A stretch of 32,204 nucleotides of DNA, from assembly GCA_018064505.1 (NCBI GenBank), contig JAGHVC010000186.1, positions 1-32,204 of the forward strand, in the 5' to 3' direction. The position numbers and the translations under genes are program-made. Below the pieces are notes generated by a model. The model saw only the letters and a list, made by a program, of their open reading frames with translations, was not told the origin of the DNA and searched no databases. Below are positions 1-9,252 of the stretch, in pieces. Numbering within the stretch: the stretch's first letter is position 1; the number at the start of each line of letters is the position of its first letter. The stretch comes from Candidatus Minthosoma caballi (GTDB taxonomy: Bacteria; Bacteroidota; Bacteroidia; Bacteroidales; Bacteroidaceae).

Positions 1-9
1 GTGTATATG

Positions 10-40
10 TTTGGCATTGCAAGAAAATAATGTACCTTTG
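10..40 (+). promoter_or_regulatory. Bacteroidetes-type promoter of the PUL operon
   Basis: TTTG at 10-13 and TACCTTTG at 33-40 are separated by 19 nt. This fits the known Bacteroidetes sigma-factor consensus (TTTG, 19-21 nt, TAnnTTTG). Transcription should begin around 46, giving a leader of about 75 nt before the ATG at 121. No comparable full match was found in front of the later PUL genes, so this may drive the whole run to 20436. Confidence 0.75.
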
Positions 41-120
41 CATCGTCAAAACAGTTTACTAATCATTGTACAGTGAATTTTACTTTCAAACAACTACAAA
101 TAGAAAGTCAATCTACTCTT

Positions 121-3069
121 ATGAACAAAGTGAGAATGTATGGAATGGCGGTGGCTCTGTTGTCACTTTTACCAACTTTTTCTGCAGCCCAGTCGCAGCG
201 CTCGGCTACAGTCCGTGTCAACATTAAAACCCGCTACCAGCATATTGATGGATTTGGAGGTACAGGCATGAACGGCCAGTGGTCGGACAACTACACCGAG
301 GCAAAGGTGCGTGCTCTGTGGGGGACTGGTGAGGAGAGCATCGGTCTCAACATTATGCGTATCCGCATCAACCCTAACGAAGGCAACTGGGGTGAATACG
401 GCAATGCCATCAAATGGGCACGCAAGTGCAACCCTGATGTCACCGTGTTTGCCACACCTTGGACTCCGCCAAAGAAGTGGAAGACCAGCAAGAGTACGAA
501 ATACCAGAACGAGTTTGGCACATGGGTGTGGCCGCTGGTTGAGCACTCATGGGGTGGTGAAGGCAGCAACGGTGGTACATTCAACGATGAATACACCGAG
601 GAGTATGCCGACTTCTTCGAGCGCTACCGTCAGACGATGGAAGCAAAGGGATGCCCGATTGACATGATTTCGATTCAGAACGAAAGCGACTATACACCAA
701 CTGCCACCGACAATGGTGTGGAGCATGCCAGCTATGAGAGCTGCATCTTCTCGCCAAAGCAGATGGCAAAGATTCTCAAGGCAACCCGCCAGCATGTCGA
801 TCCAAAGTGCAAAATCATGGGACCTGAATGCTTCGGATGGGGACAGCACACCTACAACAACACACTCGCCTCAATGCCCGATGCCACCAACAGCATCGAT
901 GTGTGGGGCAACCACATGTACGGACTTCAGGACTACTCGCATGTCAATGTCATCACTAAGAAAACAGGCAAACACATGTGGATGACTGAATTCCTGATGG
1001 ACAACAAGACAAGCATCCAGGGCAGCAATGCCGGCACATGGGTAAACGAGTTTGGCACCATCGACAACATCGAACTGGTGATGAACAACGGATTCTCGGC
1101 CTATGTCTATTACAACATGCTTGCTGACTTCTTCGGCACCGGACTCAGCGACGGTGGCGAAAACTCGACAACACTGTTCAAGCGTGCCTATGTCTTCGGC
1201 CACTATGCACGCTATGCCACTGGCAAGGACCGTGTGTCGATGACTATTACTGACAGCAATTCACAGAACCGTCTGTCGGGCTCTGCCTATGCTTCTGCCG
1301 ATGGCGACACCATCACAGTATTCATGCTCAACAGGTCAACGAGCAAGTATGTTGCCATCCTGAGTCTCCCAGAGGAAATGGGTTGTGTGCGCCAGATTGT
1401 GACAAACGCATCTGTCAACCGCAAGGTCATCGACAAGACTGCTGAATACGGCGGCTCTTCACGACTGCGCATCAATCTCCTTCCACAGTCATTCTACACA
1501 TTTGAGTTCATCAAGAACCCTGACACTGCTCCTGCTGAATTCAAGTCGATGAAGGACGCAAAGGCATCCAACCCAATCAACACACTGAACTTCTGTGGCG
1601 AACCGACTGCACTCGACTACAATGGTCGCATGTATGTCTATGCCACCAACGACCAGCAGCAGTTCGACCTCAACGACGGACTGGTCATGAACGACAAGGA
1701 CAAAATCACACAACTCCGTGTGATGTCAACCACCGACCTTGTCAACTGGACTCACCATGCAGTCATCGATGTGAAGTCGGTGGCTCCTTGGATTACTTCA
1801 TCGACAACCCCTTCTGTGGTCTGGCGTCATAATGACACAACAGGCAAGGACGAATTCTTCCTTTACTTCACCAATGCCAACGGCGGCATCGGTGTGCTCA
1901 CTGCTGATTCACCAACCGGACCTTGGACCGACCCTCTGGGCAAGGCGCTCATAGACAGTTCCACACCGGGAGTCGGCACCATCAGCCGAGTCATCGACCC
2001 AGGTGTTACGATTGATGCCGACGGCAATGGCTGGATGGCATTTGGCGGTGGCAGCCCTGTTGCCGGTGGAACAAATGCACAGCCTGGCAATGCACGCCTC
2101 GTCCGCCTTGGAGCAGACATGCTGAGCCTGTCGGGCGACATCATCAGCATTGCAGCACCATATCATCAGGATGCTAATAAACTCAATGTGATTGGCAGCA
2201 AACTGGTATTCAGCTATTGCCAGAACAACTTTGCTTCCGAAGCAGGTTCGATGCACTACCTTGCCATCAACATCGCCGATGCCCTCACTGGCAAATGGAG
2301 CGACAAGGGCATGTTCTTCAAGAATCCAGGCAAGTCGGGCTACCCAACAGGCAGCAACCACACACACATCCAGAAATTAGGCCGCTACTGGTATCTGCTC
2401 TATCACACACAGTCGCTTGAACGCACAATGGGTTACAGTGGTGGGTATCACAACCTTGCCATCAACCGTGTGACGGTGGTCGAGCAAAGTGCAAAGATGT
2501 CAGTTGTCACACCTAACAATGACGGTGTATCTCAGTTGACAAGCGAACGCCCTGATGTCACACGCCTCAATCCTGCCAATACCTTTGCCAATGCCGCAGG
2601 TATAGTCATTGAACCAGTTACCGACGAATCAGCCGTCGCCGACACCATCCAGACAGTTGTAGCACCATTGGCTGGAGGCTGGATGATGGTACGCTCTGCT
2701 TCATTCGACACAATGGCCTCCTCAGTCCTTAACCTCAATTGCGAGGGAGAAGGCGAGGTGAATGTCTATCTCGACGACATCGGCGATGACCACCTCCTCG
2801 GTACAGCCACTGTTAACGGTGCAGGATGCTATACCCTGGAAATGAACAGCAGCATCACAAGTGCTCACAACCTTTACTTCACATTCCCACAGGCAAAAGG
2901 ACTCAAATTCCGCTCATGGCAGTTTGTCGATCCGACTGGAATCGCAGAACTGACAAACGACTCGTTGCTCGGACACGGAAAGCGCATATACAATCTCAAC
3001 GGGCAGTTGTTGCGTGCTCCACAAAGAGGCATCAACATCATTGACGGAAAGAAAGTGCTAATAAAATAA
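121..3069 (+). CDS. Secreted GH30-GH43 fusion glycosidase with CBM6-like domain (probable xylanase)
   Basis: The protein has 982 residues from ATG 121. That start is preferred over GTG 73 because it begins directly with a signal peptide (MNKVRMYGMAVALLSLL, cleavage near SAAQ). Residues about 30-465 form a GH30 domain resembling XynC-type glucuronoxylanases: GFGG near the start, an ATPWTPP motif, acid/base E188 in IQNES and nucleophile E290 in WMTEF. NES replaces the usual NEP. Residues about 470-800 are a five-bladed GH43 domain with INTLNFCGEPT, D626 in VIDPG and APYHQDANKLN. Residues about 810-930 resemble a CBM6 beta-sandwich. The last 35 residues (IYNLNGQ, then GINIIDGKKVLIK) match the short C-terminal tail common on secreted Bacteroidales proteins. 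Pairing a backbone xylanase with an arabinofuranosidase/xylosidase-type fold suggests stepwise arabinoxylan breakdown. The GH43 catalytic positions look atypical: E494 where the base Asp is expected, D684 where the acid Glu is expected. Exact substrate is inferred. Confidence 0.85.
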   Translation: MNKVRMYGMAVALLSLLPTFSAAQSQRSATVRVNIKTRYQHIDGFGGTGMNGQWSDNYTEAKVRALWGTGEESIGLNIMRIRINPNEGNWGEYGNAIKWARKCNPDVTVFATPWTPPKKWKTSKSTKYQNEFGTWVWPLVEHSWGGEGSNGGTFNDEYTEEYADFFERYRQTMEAKGCPIDMISIQNESDYTPTATDNGVEHASYESCIFSPKQMAKILKATRQHVDPKCKIMGPECFGWGQHTYNNTLASMPDATNSIDVWGNHMYGLQDYSHVNVITKKTGKHMWMTEFLMDNKTSIQGSNAGTWVNEFGTIDNIELVMNNGFSAYVYYNMLADFFGTGLSDGGENSTTLFKRAYVFGHYARYATGKDRVSMTITDSNSQNRLSGSAYASADGDTITVFMLNRSTSKYVAILSLPEEMGCVRQIVTNASVNRKVIDKTAEYGGSSRLRINLLPQSFYTFEFIKNPDTAPAEFKSMKDAKASNPINTLNFCGEPTALDYNGRMYVYATNDQQQFDLNDGLVMNDKDKITQLRVMSTTDLVNWTHHAVIDVKSVAPWITSSTTPSVVWRHNDTTGKDEFFLYFTNANGGIGVLTADSPTGPWTDPLGKALIDSSTPGVGTISRVIDPGVTIDADGNGWMAFGGGSPVAGGTNAQPGNARLVRLGADMLSLSGDIISIAAPYHQDANKLNVIGSKLVFSYCQNNFASEAGSMHYLAINIADALTGKWSDKGMFFKNPGKSGYPTGSNHTHIQKLGRYWYLLYHTQSLERTMGYSGGYHNLAINRVTVVEQSAKMSVVTPNNDGVSQLTSERPDVTRLNPANTFANAAGIVIEPVTDESAVADTIQTVVAPLAGGWMMVRSASFDTMASSVLNLNCEGEGEVNVYLDDIGDDHLLGTATVNGAGCYTLEMNSSITSAHNLYFTFPQAKGLKFRSWQFVDPTGIAELTNDSLLGHGKRIYNLNGQLLRAPQRGINIIDGKKVLIK

Positions 3070-3076
3070 TAAGGAA

Positions 3077-3103
3077 ATGTGGGTAGGGGCGACCTGCCCA
3101 CAT
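3077..3103 (+). terminator. Intergenic hairpin after the GH30-GH43 gene
   Basis: ATGTGGG (3077-3083) pairs with CCCACAT (3097-3103), and the inner AGG/CCT extends the stem around a GGCGA loop. No T-tract follows, so it is more likely an attenuator or mRNA-end-stabilizing hairpin than an efficient terminator. It sits where the enzyme gene is separated from the SusC/D part of the operon. Confidence 0.45.
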
Positions 3104-3270
3104 ATACTGGCAATTTAATGCCTGTCGAAACATCTGACTAAATGACCAAAACAGGTCAACTAAATAATCAACATTAGTAATCAAACAAATAAGTAATCAA
3201 ACAAATCAACAACATTAAACTACAATAATAATAATCAAACAATCAATCAATAATCAAAATGTTTTAACTT
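3104..3270 (+). promoter_or_regulatory. A/C-rich, nearly G-free leader with direct repeats
   Basis: The sequence before the ATG at 3271 is dominated by A, C and T. AGTAATCAAACAAAT occurs at 3176-3190 and again at 3192-3206, followed by further AATCAA-type units up to 3258. No Shine-Dalgarno sequence and no TAnnTTTG promoter motif is visible. Bacteroidetes are known to favour unstructured A-rich leaders for initiation, so this is probably a translation enhancer for the FAS1 lipoprotein. Confidence 0.4.
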
Positions 3271-5874
3271 ATGAAGAAAAACTCAAGATTTCTGAAAGAA
3301 CTGAGAAAGCATGTGCTTTATGCCCTTGCCCTTGCTCTTCCACTTGGAGGTGCCGGAGGTTCGCTGCTTTACTCTTGTTCGCCAGACTACGACCTCGGAA
3401 TCAATGATCCCGACTGGCTCAGTAGCAGTATCTATGACTTCCTGACAGAGGATGGGAACTTCACCAACACTGTCAGACTCATAGACGACCTCAACTATGC
3501 TGATGTGCTCAACACCACAGGTAGTAAGACACTCTTCGTTGCCGATGATGCTGCGTTCGAACGCTTCTACAAGCACAACGACTGGGGAGTTTCGTGCTAC
3601 GAAGACCTGACCAATGCACAAAAGAAAATGTTGCTCTTCGGCACAATGATCAACAATTCCTGCCAGGTGGCTTACCTTTCAAGCAGTGAAGGTACTGACC
3701 GCCCAATCGAAGGCAACTGTATGCGCCGACTCACTTCGGCTTCAATCTACGACTCAGTGCCTCTGATTGCTCCTGCACAGATGCCTGACGGACCTTACTG
3801 GCAGTATTATAAGGAAAACAACAAGACCATTCCGCTCTTGATGGATAATACCACCACACCAATGATTCACTTCATTGAGGACTTCCTCAAGAACCACGAA
3901 ATCACCAACGAAGACTGCGACTTCCTGTTCAATGTCAAGCAGACTGGTGCTGCTCCGCGTGTGGATGGCGATGCCAATGTCAATGGCATTAAGATGATTA
4001 AGCAGAACATCAAGTGCTCAAACGGTTTCGTACACCAGATGGCAGAAGTCATCACTCCGCTGCCTAACATGGCACAGCTCATCAGCCAGCGTGAAGAGAC
4101 ATCGCAGTATGCAAAGTTGCTCAACCGCTTCTGCGCACCTTACTACGATGAAGAAGCCACTCACGAATACAACCGTCTTTACAACACAAACTACGACTCT
4201 GTGTTCCAGAAGCGATTCTTCTCTCTGCGCAGCCATGGTGAAGCTGCCCTCGAACTCACTCCTTCTGCGGGACCAGTCAACGGCCTCTTGAAGTTCGACC
4301 CAGGATGGAACGAATTCTACTCAGAGACCAGCGCAGGCATCGATGTCAATGTTGCACTCAAACAGAATATGGGTGTGATGCTCGTACCAAGCAACGCAGC
4401 ACTCGAGCGTTACTGGAACGAAGGGGCAGGTAAGGCTCTCAAAGACCGTTACGGTTCATGGGACAATGTTCCTGACAAGGTTGTTTCCAAGATGATCAAT
4501 GTGAACATGCTCAACTCGTTTGTCAATTCAGTTCCAAGCAAGTTCACTACTGTGCTCAATGATGCAAACGACGACATGAAGGTCCGTACCGACAGTATTG
4601 ACGAAGTGTGGATGGCATGCAACGGTGCCGTTTATCTCACCAACTGCGTGTTCAATCCAGTGGCTTACATCTCAGTCAGCTTCCCAGCACTCGTCAACGA
4701 GTCAATGAGCATCCTTTACTGGGCAATCGAACAGTGCGGCTACGATGTATATCTCAATTCACAGAACTCATACTACAGTCTGTTCGTTCCAACAAACGAC
4801 GCATGTCTTGAATACATCGACCCATGTTCTTACGGTAAGCGCGATTCAACTCTCACACAGTTGTTCCGCTTCCACTACAAGCCAGATGCCCTCACTGAGG
4901 AAGAACGCGTATGGGCAAGCATCTGGTCATACAACATGGCAGACCAGACAGTGGGCGACTCCATCGGCGAGGCTTCACTCGGCCAGATTAAGAACCGCCT
5001 CGAGGACATCCTCAACACTCACATCGTCATCGGTAATGTAGAGGATGGCAACGAATACTACAAGACAAAGGGTGGTACTTACATCCGTGTGAAGAATGCC
5101 TCGGCTGGTGCCAATGGCATGACTGTACAGGGTTCAAAGCAGATTGATGATGAAAAGGAACTTGCCGTCACTCGTGTTTACGACCAGAGTTATGAGGGTA
5201 ACGGAAAGACCTACATCATCGAGTCAGAGCCAATCCAGACCACCAGCAAGACTGTCAGCCAGATTCTCTCAGAACACGAAGAGTTCAGTTTGTTCTACGA
5301 CTACCTCTCAAAGAGTGAGTTCCTGGAGACCAAGCATGTCATCGGTACAGATGAACATGGATGTGCCGGCAACAACATCAATGTGTTCAACACATTCCAG
5401 TACACAGTCTATGTTCCAACCAATGCAGCCATCTCGCACCTCATCAACGAGAAGAAACTCCCTACATGGGACGATGTTGCAGAAGCCAATGCTGAAGGTG
5501 ACGAAGAACTCGCCGACAGTTTGACTCATGAAATCAACCAGTTCCTGAAGTATCACATTCAGGACAATGCAATGTTTATCGGTCAGGGCAATGTCACAAG
5601 CGAATTTGAGACTTCTGCTTATAAGATTGAAGACGACAACCTGATGTATTACCGAGTTAAGACGAATGTCACTGACAGCGGCATCTCAATCACTGACGAA
5701 AGTGGCAAGACTTGCAAGGTGACAAAGAAACCGGGACTCTACAATCTCATGGCACGCGAGTATCAGTTTGATACAGCCGATGCAGCACGCGCCACAAATA
5801 TCTACACAACTTCTTGCGCAGTTGTCCACCAGATTGATGATGTCCTTAATTATAAGAAAGGAGGTACTAAATGA
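3271..5874 (+). CDS. Four-repeat fasciclin (FAS1) domain surface lipoprotein
   Basis: The protein has 867 residues. A basic N-terminus and hydrophobic stretch end in a lipobox (LLYSC, lipid Cys36), followed by SPDYDLG. Acidic residues close to the cysteine fit the Bacteroidetes surface-export signal. Four FAS1-like repeats can be followed at about residues 45-270, 277-465, 474-655 and 666-860. Each has the FAS1 pattern of a TLFVADDAAF / GVMLVPSNAAL / SLFVPTNDACL / TVYVPTNAAI strand and a late H or N-rich strand such as VVHQIDDVL. FAS1 domains mediate adhesion or ligand binding and have no known enzymatic activity. The stop codon overlaps the next SusC gene by 4 nt (ATGA), showing translational coupling. 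A role in glycan capture at the cell surface is inferred from context only. Confidence 0.85.
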   Translation: MKKNSRFLKELRKHVLYALALALPLGGAGGSLLYSCSPDYDLGINDPDWLSSSIYDFLTEDGNFTNTVRLIDDLNYADVLNTTGSKTLFVADDAAFERFYKHNDWGVSCYEDLTNAQKKMLLFGTMINNSCQVAYLSSSEGTDRPIEGNCMRRLTSASIYDSVPLIAPAQMPDGPYWQYYKENNKTIPLLMDNTTTPMIHFIEDFLKNHEITNEDCDFLFNVKQTGAAPRVDGDANVNGIKMIKQNIKCSNGFVHQMAEVITPLPNMAQLISQREETSQYAKLLNRFCAPYYDEEATHEYNRLYNTNYDSVFQKRFFSLRSHGEAALELTPSAGPVNGLLKFDPGWNEFYSETSAGIDVNVALKQNMGVMLVPSNAALERYWNEGAGKALKDRYGSWDNVPDKVVSKMINVNMLNSFVNSVPSKFTTVLNDANDDMKVRTDSIDEVWMACNGAVYLTNCVFNPVAYISVSFPALVNESMSILYWAIEQCGYDVYLNSQNSYYSLFVPTNDACLEYIDPCSYGKRDSTLTQLFRFHYKPDALTEEERVWASIWSYNMADQTVGDSIGEASLGQIKNRLEDILNTHIVIGNVEDGNEYYKTKGGTYIRVKNASAGANGMTVQGSKQIDDEKELAVTRVYDQSYEGNGKTYIIESEPIQTTSKTVSQILSEHEEFSLFYDYLSKSEFLETKHVIGTDEHGCAGNNINVFNTFQYTVYVPTNAAISHLINEKKLPTWDDVAEANAEGDEELADSLTHEINQFLKYHIQDNAMFIGQGNVTSEFETSAYKIEDDNLMYYRVKTNVTDSGISITDESGKTCKVTKKPGLYNLMAREYQFDTADAARATNIYTTSCAVVHQIDDVLNYKKGGTK

Positions 5875-8800
5875 AACTCACAAGAATAATGAATCATAAT
5901 TTGGGCATCCAGCACAGTGGCTCAATGCAGTTCACTCGTCGTTCAGCACTGTTCACCTGCCTCTTTTCACTGTTCACCTGTGGCGCTTTCGCACAGAAGG
6001 CAGGCGACATGATCAGCGGTAATGTCAGCGACGACATCGAAGGACTGATGATGGTGAATGTGGTGGAAATCGATGCAAACAACCGTGTCGTTGCCCATGG
6101 CGTTACTGATGTCAACGGTAACTTCTCGTTCCGCATCAACAATCCGAAGGACAAACTCCGCATCTCATACATCGGTTATGAGACTCAGGTCATTCCAATC
6201 AAGGGCTTGCGCTACAAGATTCTGATGAAGACCAACAACCAAATTAAGGAGGTTGTCATCAAAGGTAAGAAAATCACTCCTGCTGCCGGCGGACTCCCAA
6301 TCCCTGAACGCGAACTTTCAATGGCAAGCCAGACCATCGACATGAAGGAATTCGAAGGTATGCCACTCACCAGTGTTGAAGAAGCACTGCAGGGCCGTAT
6401 CTCTGGTCTCGACATCATTGCCAATTCAGGTGACCTTGGTGCCGGCATGACAATGCGTCTGCGTGGTGTCAGCAGTATCACTGGTAACAGCGAACCACTG
6501 ATTGTTGTCAACGGCAACATCTTCGAGTCAAATTACCAGGATGGTTTCGACTATTACAACGCAACCAACGACCAGTTTGCCGAACTTCTCAATGTCAACC
6601 CTAACGACATCGAGAGCATCACTGTCCTGAAGGATGCTGCCGGTACTGCACTCTGGGGTTCACGAGGCGGTAACGGTGTTATCGAAATCAAGACCAAGCG
6701 TGGTGTCAAGGGCAAGACTCAGGTCCAGTACTCTTACTTCGCTACACTCACACATCAGCCTGAAGGTATGCGTATGCTCAATGGTGACCAATATACCATG
6801 CTGATGAAGGAAGCCTACTACAACCCACTGCTCAGTGACGCTGCTTCCAACATCCGTGAGTTCAACTACGACCCTTCATTCTCAGAATATGAGCAGTACA
6901 ACAACAACACCGACTGGGTTGAAGCTGTAAAGAAGAACGGTCTGTTGCAGCAGCACAGCATTTCCCTCACTGGTGGTGGTGACAAGGCACGCTTCCGCAT
7001 CAGTGCAGGCTATGACAACCAGACAGGTACAGTGCTTGCGCAGAAACTTCAGCGCTTCACCACTCGCGTGGCATTCGACTACTTCATCAGTGACCGTATC
7101 ACTGTATTGACCAACTTCGACCTCGTATATTCAGAGAACCACCGTAATGCCGGCGACCTCCTTGGTACCGCATATCAGAAGATGCCAAACCTCGCCATCT
7201 ACGAGCAGGATGCCAATGGCAACGACACTCCTTATTATTATCATATGTTGCAGTCTGCCAATTCTGCATTCGACCGCAACCAGAAGGAACTCGTCAATCC
7301 AGTGGCACTCGCATACGAAGCATCAAACGACCAGTCGGTCTATCGTATCCAGCCTGAATTCATCCTCCGCTACAAACTCCTCGGTACTCATGAGGACCAG
7401 TCGGCACTCGACTACGAAGGACGAATCCGCTTTGACATCGAAAATGTGTATGACGACAGTTTCAATCCTTCAAGTCTTGTGACTGACGGATGGAAATCGA
7501 AGAGTGCCAACAAGACTACTTCCAACTCAAGCAAGTCGCGCAACCTCTCTACAACTCACCGTCTCACATTCACACCTCACTTCAACAATGAGAACCACTC
7601 CCTGATGGCAATGGCACAGTTCCAGCTCAACAGCCAGACCAGCAAGTCGCAGAACAACTCATCTTATGGTCTGCCTTACGGAACCATCACCAGCACCATT
7701 GCAGGTGGACTCATCGACGGCATGAGCACAGGTACAGGCATCGGACGCAGCATCCGTATGCTCTTCTCTGCTCACTATGCTTACAAGGGCAAGTACATTG
7801 CCGACTTCACACTCAGCCGTGACGGTAACACACTCTTCGGCGACGACCGCCGCTGGGGTAACTTCCCTGCAGTCAGTCTTCGTTGGAATGTTACCGATGA
7901 ACCATGGATGGAAAAGGTGAAGTGGTTGTCAATGCTCTCCATCCGTCCATCTTGGGGTTATTCAGGTAACCCACCTGGAGGCAGTTTCCTCTATCTTTCA
8001 AAGTATGCAAGCGGTGACTCTTACAACGGACAGGGCAGTATCTATCCAAGCAACATCCGCCTCAACAACCTCCAGTGGGAGAACAAGGAGCAGTGGAACC
8101 TCGGATTCGACTTCGGACTCTTCGACGGAGCCATCACCGGTGATGTCAACCTCTATCTGGCAAACATCACAAAGATGAACATGCCAAACCGTGCCATCTC
8201 TACAAGTACAGGTTTCTCAAGTTTCGCTATCCAGAACCTCGGTGAGATGCGCAACAGTGGTTGGGACTTCCGCATCGATGCACGCGACTTCATCAAGATT
8301 GGCAAGAAGTTCAAGATGAGTGCCAATGTCACATTCCAGAACAACCGCAATGTCCTGACAGAGATGGACCCAACCGTTCTCGCCAACATGAACCAGGAGT
8401 TCAGTCGTAACAACGGTAGCTACCTGTCACGCGTTCAGCTTGAAAACGCTTACGGTTCAATCTACGGATTCCGCTACAAGGGCGTTTATCAGTACAGCAA
8501 GTATGCACCAGAAGAGGTGCCAGGCGTGAAGGGTCCTAACGCACCAGTGGCTCGCGATGCCGATGGCAATGTCATTGTTGACAAGTACGGCCTCACCGTT
8601 CCAATGGTATTCTGCTACAACAATCAGGACAACACATACATCTACGAATTCAAGGGTGGCGATGCCATCTATGAAGATATCAACCATGATGGTCAGATCA
8701 ACGAACTCGACATCGTTTACCTCGGCAGTTCACTTCCAAAACTTACCGGTGGTTTCGGATTCAAGTTCAACTACGCACAGTGGAAGGTTAACATGCAGTT

Positions 8801-9236
8801 TGTCTATCGTCTCGGCAACAAGGTTATCAACTCAGCCCGTATGGAAGCTGAAAGTATGTCAAACAACAACAACCAGTGTCGTTCAGTCAACTGGCGCTGG
8901 CACAACGAGGGCGACATCACTTATCTCCCAAGAGCGGCAACAACCCGTACAGACTTCGACACATATAACTATTTAGGAAGTGACCGCTTCGTGGAAGACG
9001 CATCATTCCTCCGTCTCAACTATGTTCAGTTGTCTTACAACTTTGACAAGAACTTCGTAAAGAGCCTCGGTCTCAGCCGCCTCACTGCCAGCTTGAACAT
9101 CAACAACCTGTTCAAGATTACCAGGTACTCAGGTGTTGACCCAGAAATCTCACAGGGTGGTTGGTCACCAGCACGCGACGGTGCCCGCACTCCTCGTTCA
9201 AAGTCATTCACATTTAGTTTAAATATAGGATTATAA
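5871..9236 (+). CDS. SusC/RagA-family TonB-dependent outer-membrane transporter (first pair)
   Basis: The protein has 1121 residues, typical of SusC. It has a long N-terminus with hydrophobic segment and AFAQ cleavage site (about residue 42). A carboxypeptidase-regulatory-like domain follows at about 45-130 (MISGNVSDDIEGLMMVNV, then IKEVVIKG, probably the TonB-box region). The plug is at about 140-280 with SVEEALQGRISGLDI, MRLRGVSSITG, PLIVVNG and GSRGGNGVIEIKTKRG. The remaining roughly 840 residues form a 22-strand barrel ending in FTFSLNIGL with a terminal aromatic/hydrophobic strand. It imports oligosaccharides across the outer membrane together with the SusD lid encoded 16 nt downstream. 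The ATG at 5871 overlaps the upstream stop. ATGs at 5889 and 5925 are alternative starts that still keep a signal peptide. Confidence 0.95.
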   Translation: MKLTRIMNHNLGIQHSGSMQFTRRSALFTCLFSLFTCGAFAQKAGDMISGNVSDDIEGLMMVNVVEIDANNRVVAHGVTDVNGNFSFRINNPKDKLRISYIGYETQVIPIKGLRYKILMKTNNQIKEVVIKGKKITPAAGGLPIPERELSMASQTIDMKEFEGMPLTSVEEALQGRISGLDIIANSGDLGAGMTMRLRGVSSITGNSEPLIVVNGNIFESNYQDGFDYYNATNDQFAELLNVNPNDIESITVLKDAAGTALWGSRGGNGVIEIKTKRGVKGKTQVQYSYFATLTHQPEGMRMLNGDQYTMLMKEAYYNPLLSDAASNIREFNYDPSFSEYEQYNNNTDWVEAVKKNGLLQQHSISLTGGGDKARFRISAGYDNQTGTVLAQKLQRFTTRVAFDYFISDRITVLTNFDLVYSENHRNAGDLLGTAYQKMPNLAIYEQDANGNDTPYYYHMLQSANSAFDRNQKELVNPVALAYEASNDQSVYRIQPEFILRYKLLGTHEDQSALDYEGRIRFDIENVYDDSFNPSSLVTDGWKSKSANKTTSNSSKSRNLSTTHRLTFTPHFNNENHSLMAMAQFQLNSQTSKSQNNSSYGLPYGTITSTIAGGLIDGMSTGTGIGRSIRMLFSAHYAYKGKYIADFTLSRDGNTLFGDDRRWGNFPAVSLRWNVTDEPWMEKVKWLSMLSIRPSWGYSGNPPGGSFLYLSKYASGDSYNGQGSIYPSNIRLNNLQWENKEQWNLGFDFGLFDGAITGDVNLYLANITKMNMPNRAISTSTGFSSFAIQNLGEMRNSGWDFRIDARDFIKIGKKFKMSANVTFQNNRNVLTEMDPTVLANMNQEFSRNNGSYLSRVQLENAYGSIYGFRYKGVYQYSKYAPEEVPGVKGPNAPVARDADGNVIVDKYGLTVPMVFCYNNQDNTYIYEFKGGDAIYEDINHDGQINELDIVYLGSSLPKLTGGFGFKFNYAQWKVNMQFVYRLGNKVINSARMEAESMSNNNNQCRSVNWRWHNEGDITYLPRAATTRTDFDTYNYLGSDRFVEDASFLRLNYVQLSYNFDKNFVKSLGLSRLTASLNINNLFKITRYSGVDPEISQGGWSPARDGARTPRSKSFTFSLNIGL

Positions 9237-9252
9237 AAACTGAAATATCTAT

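Noticed and set aside
1909-2367. 152-codon minus-strand frame opposite the GH43 domain
   Set aside because: It is antisense to conserved GH43 coding sequence and has no start context or family.
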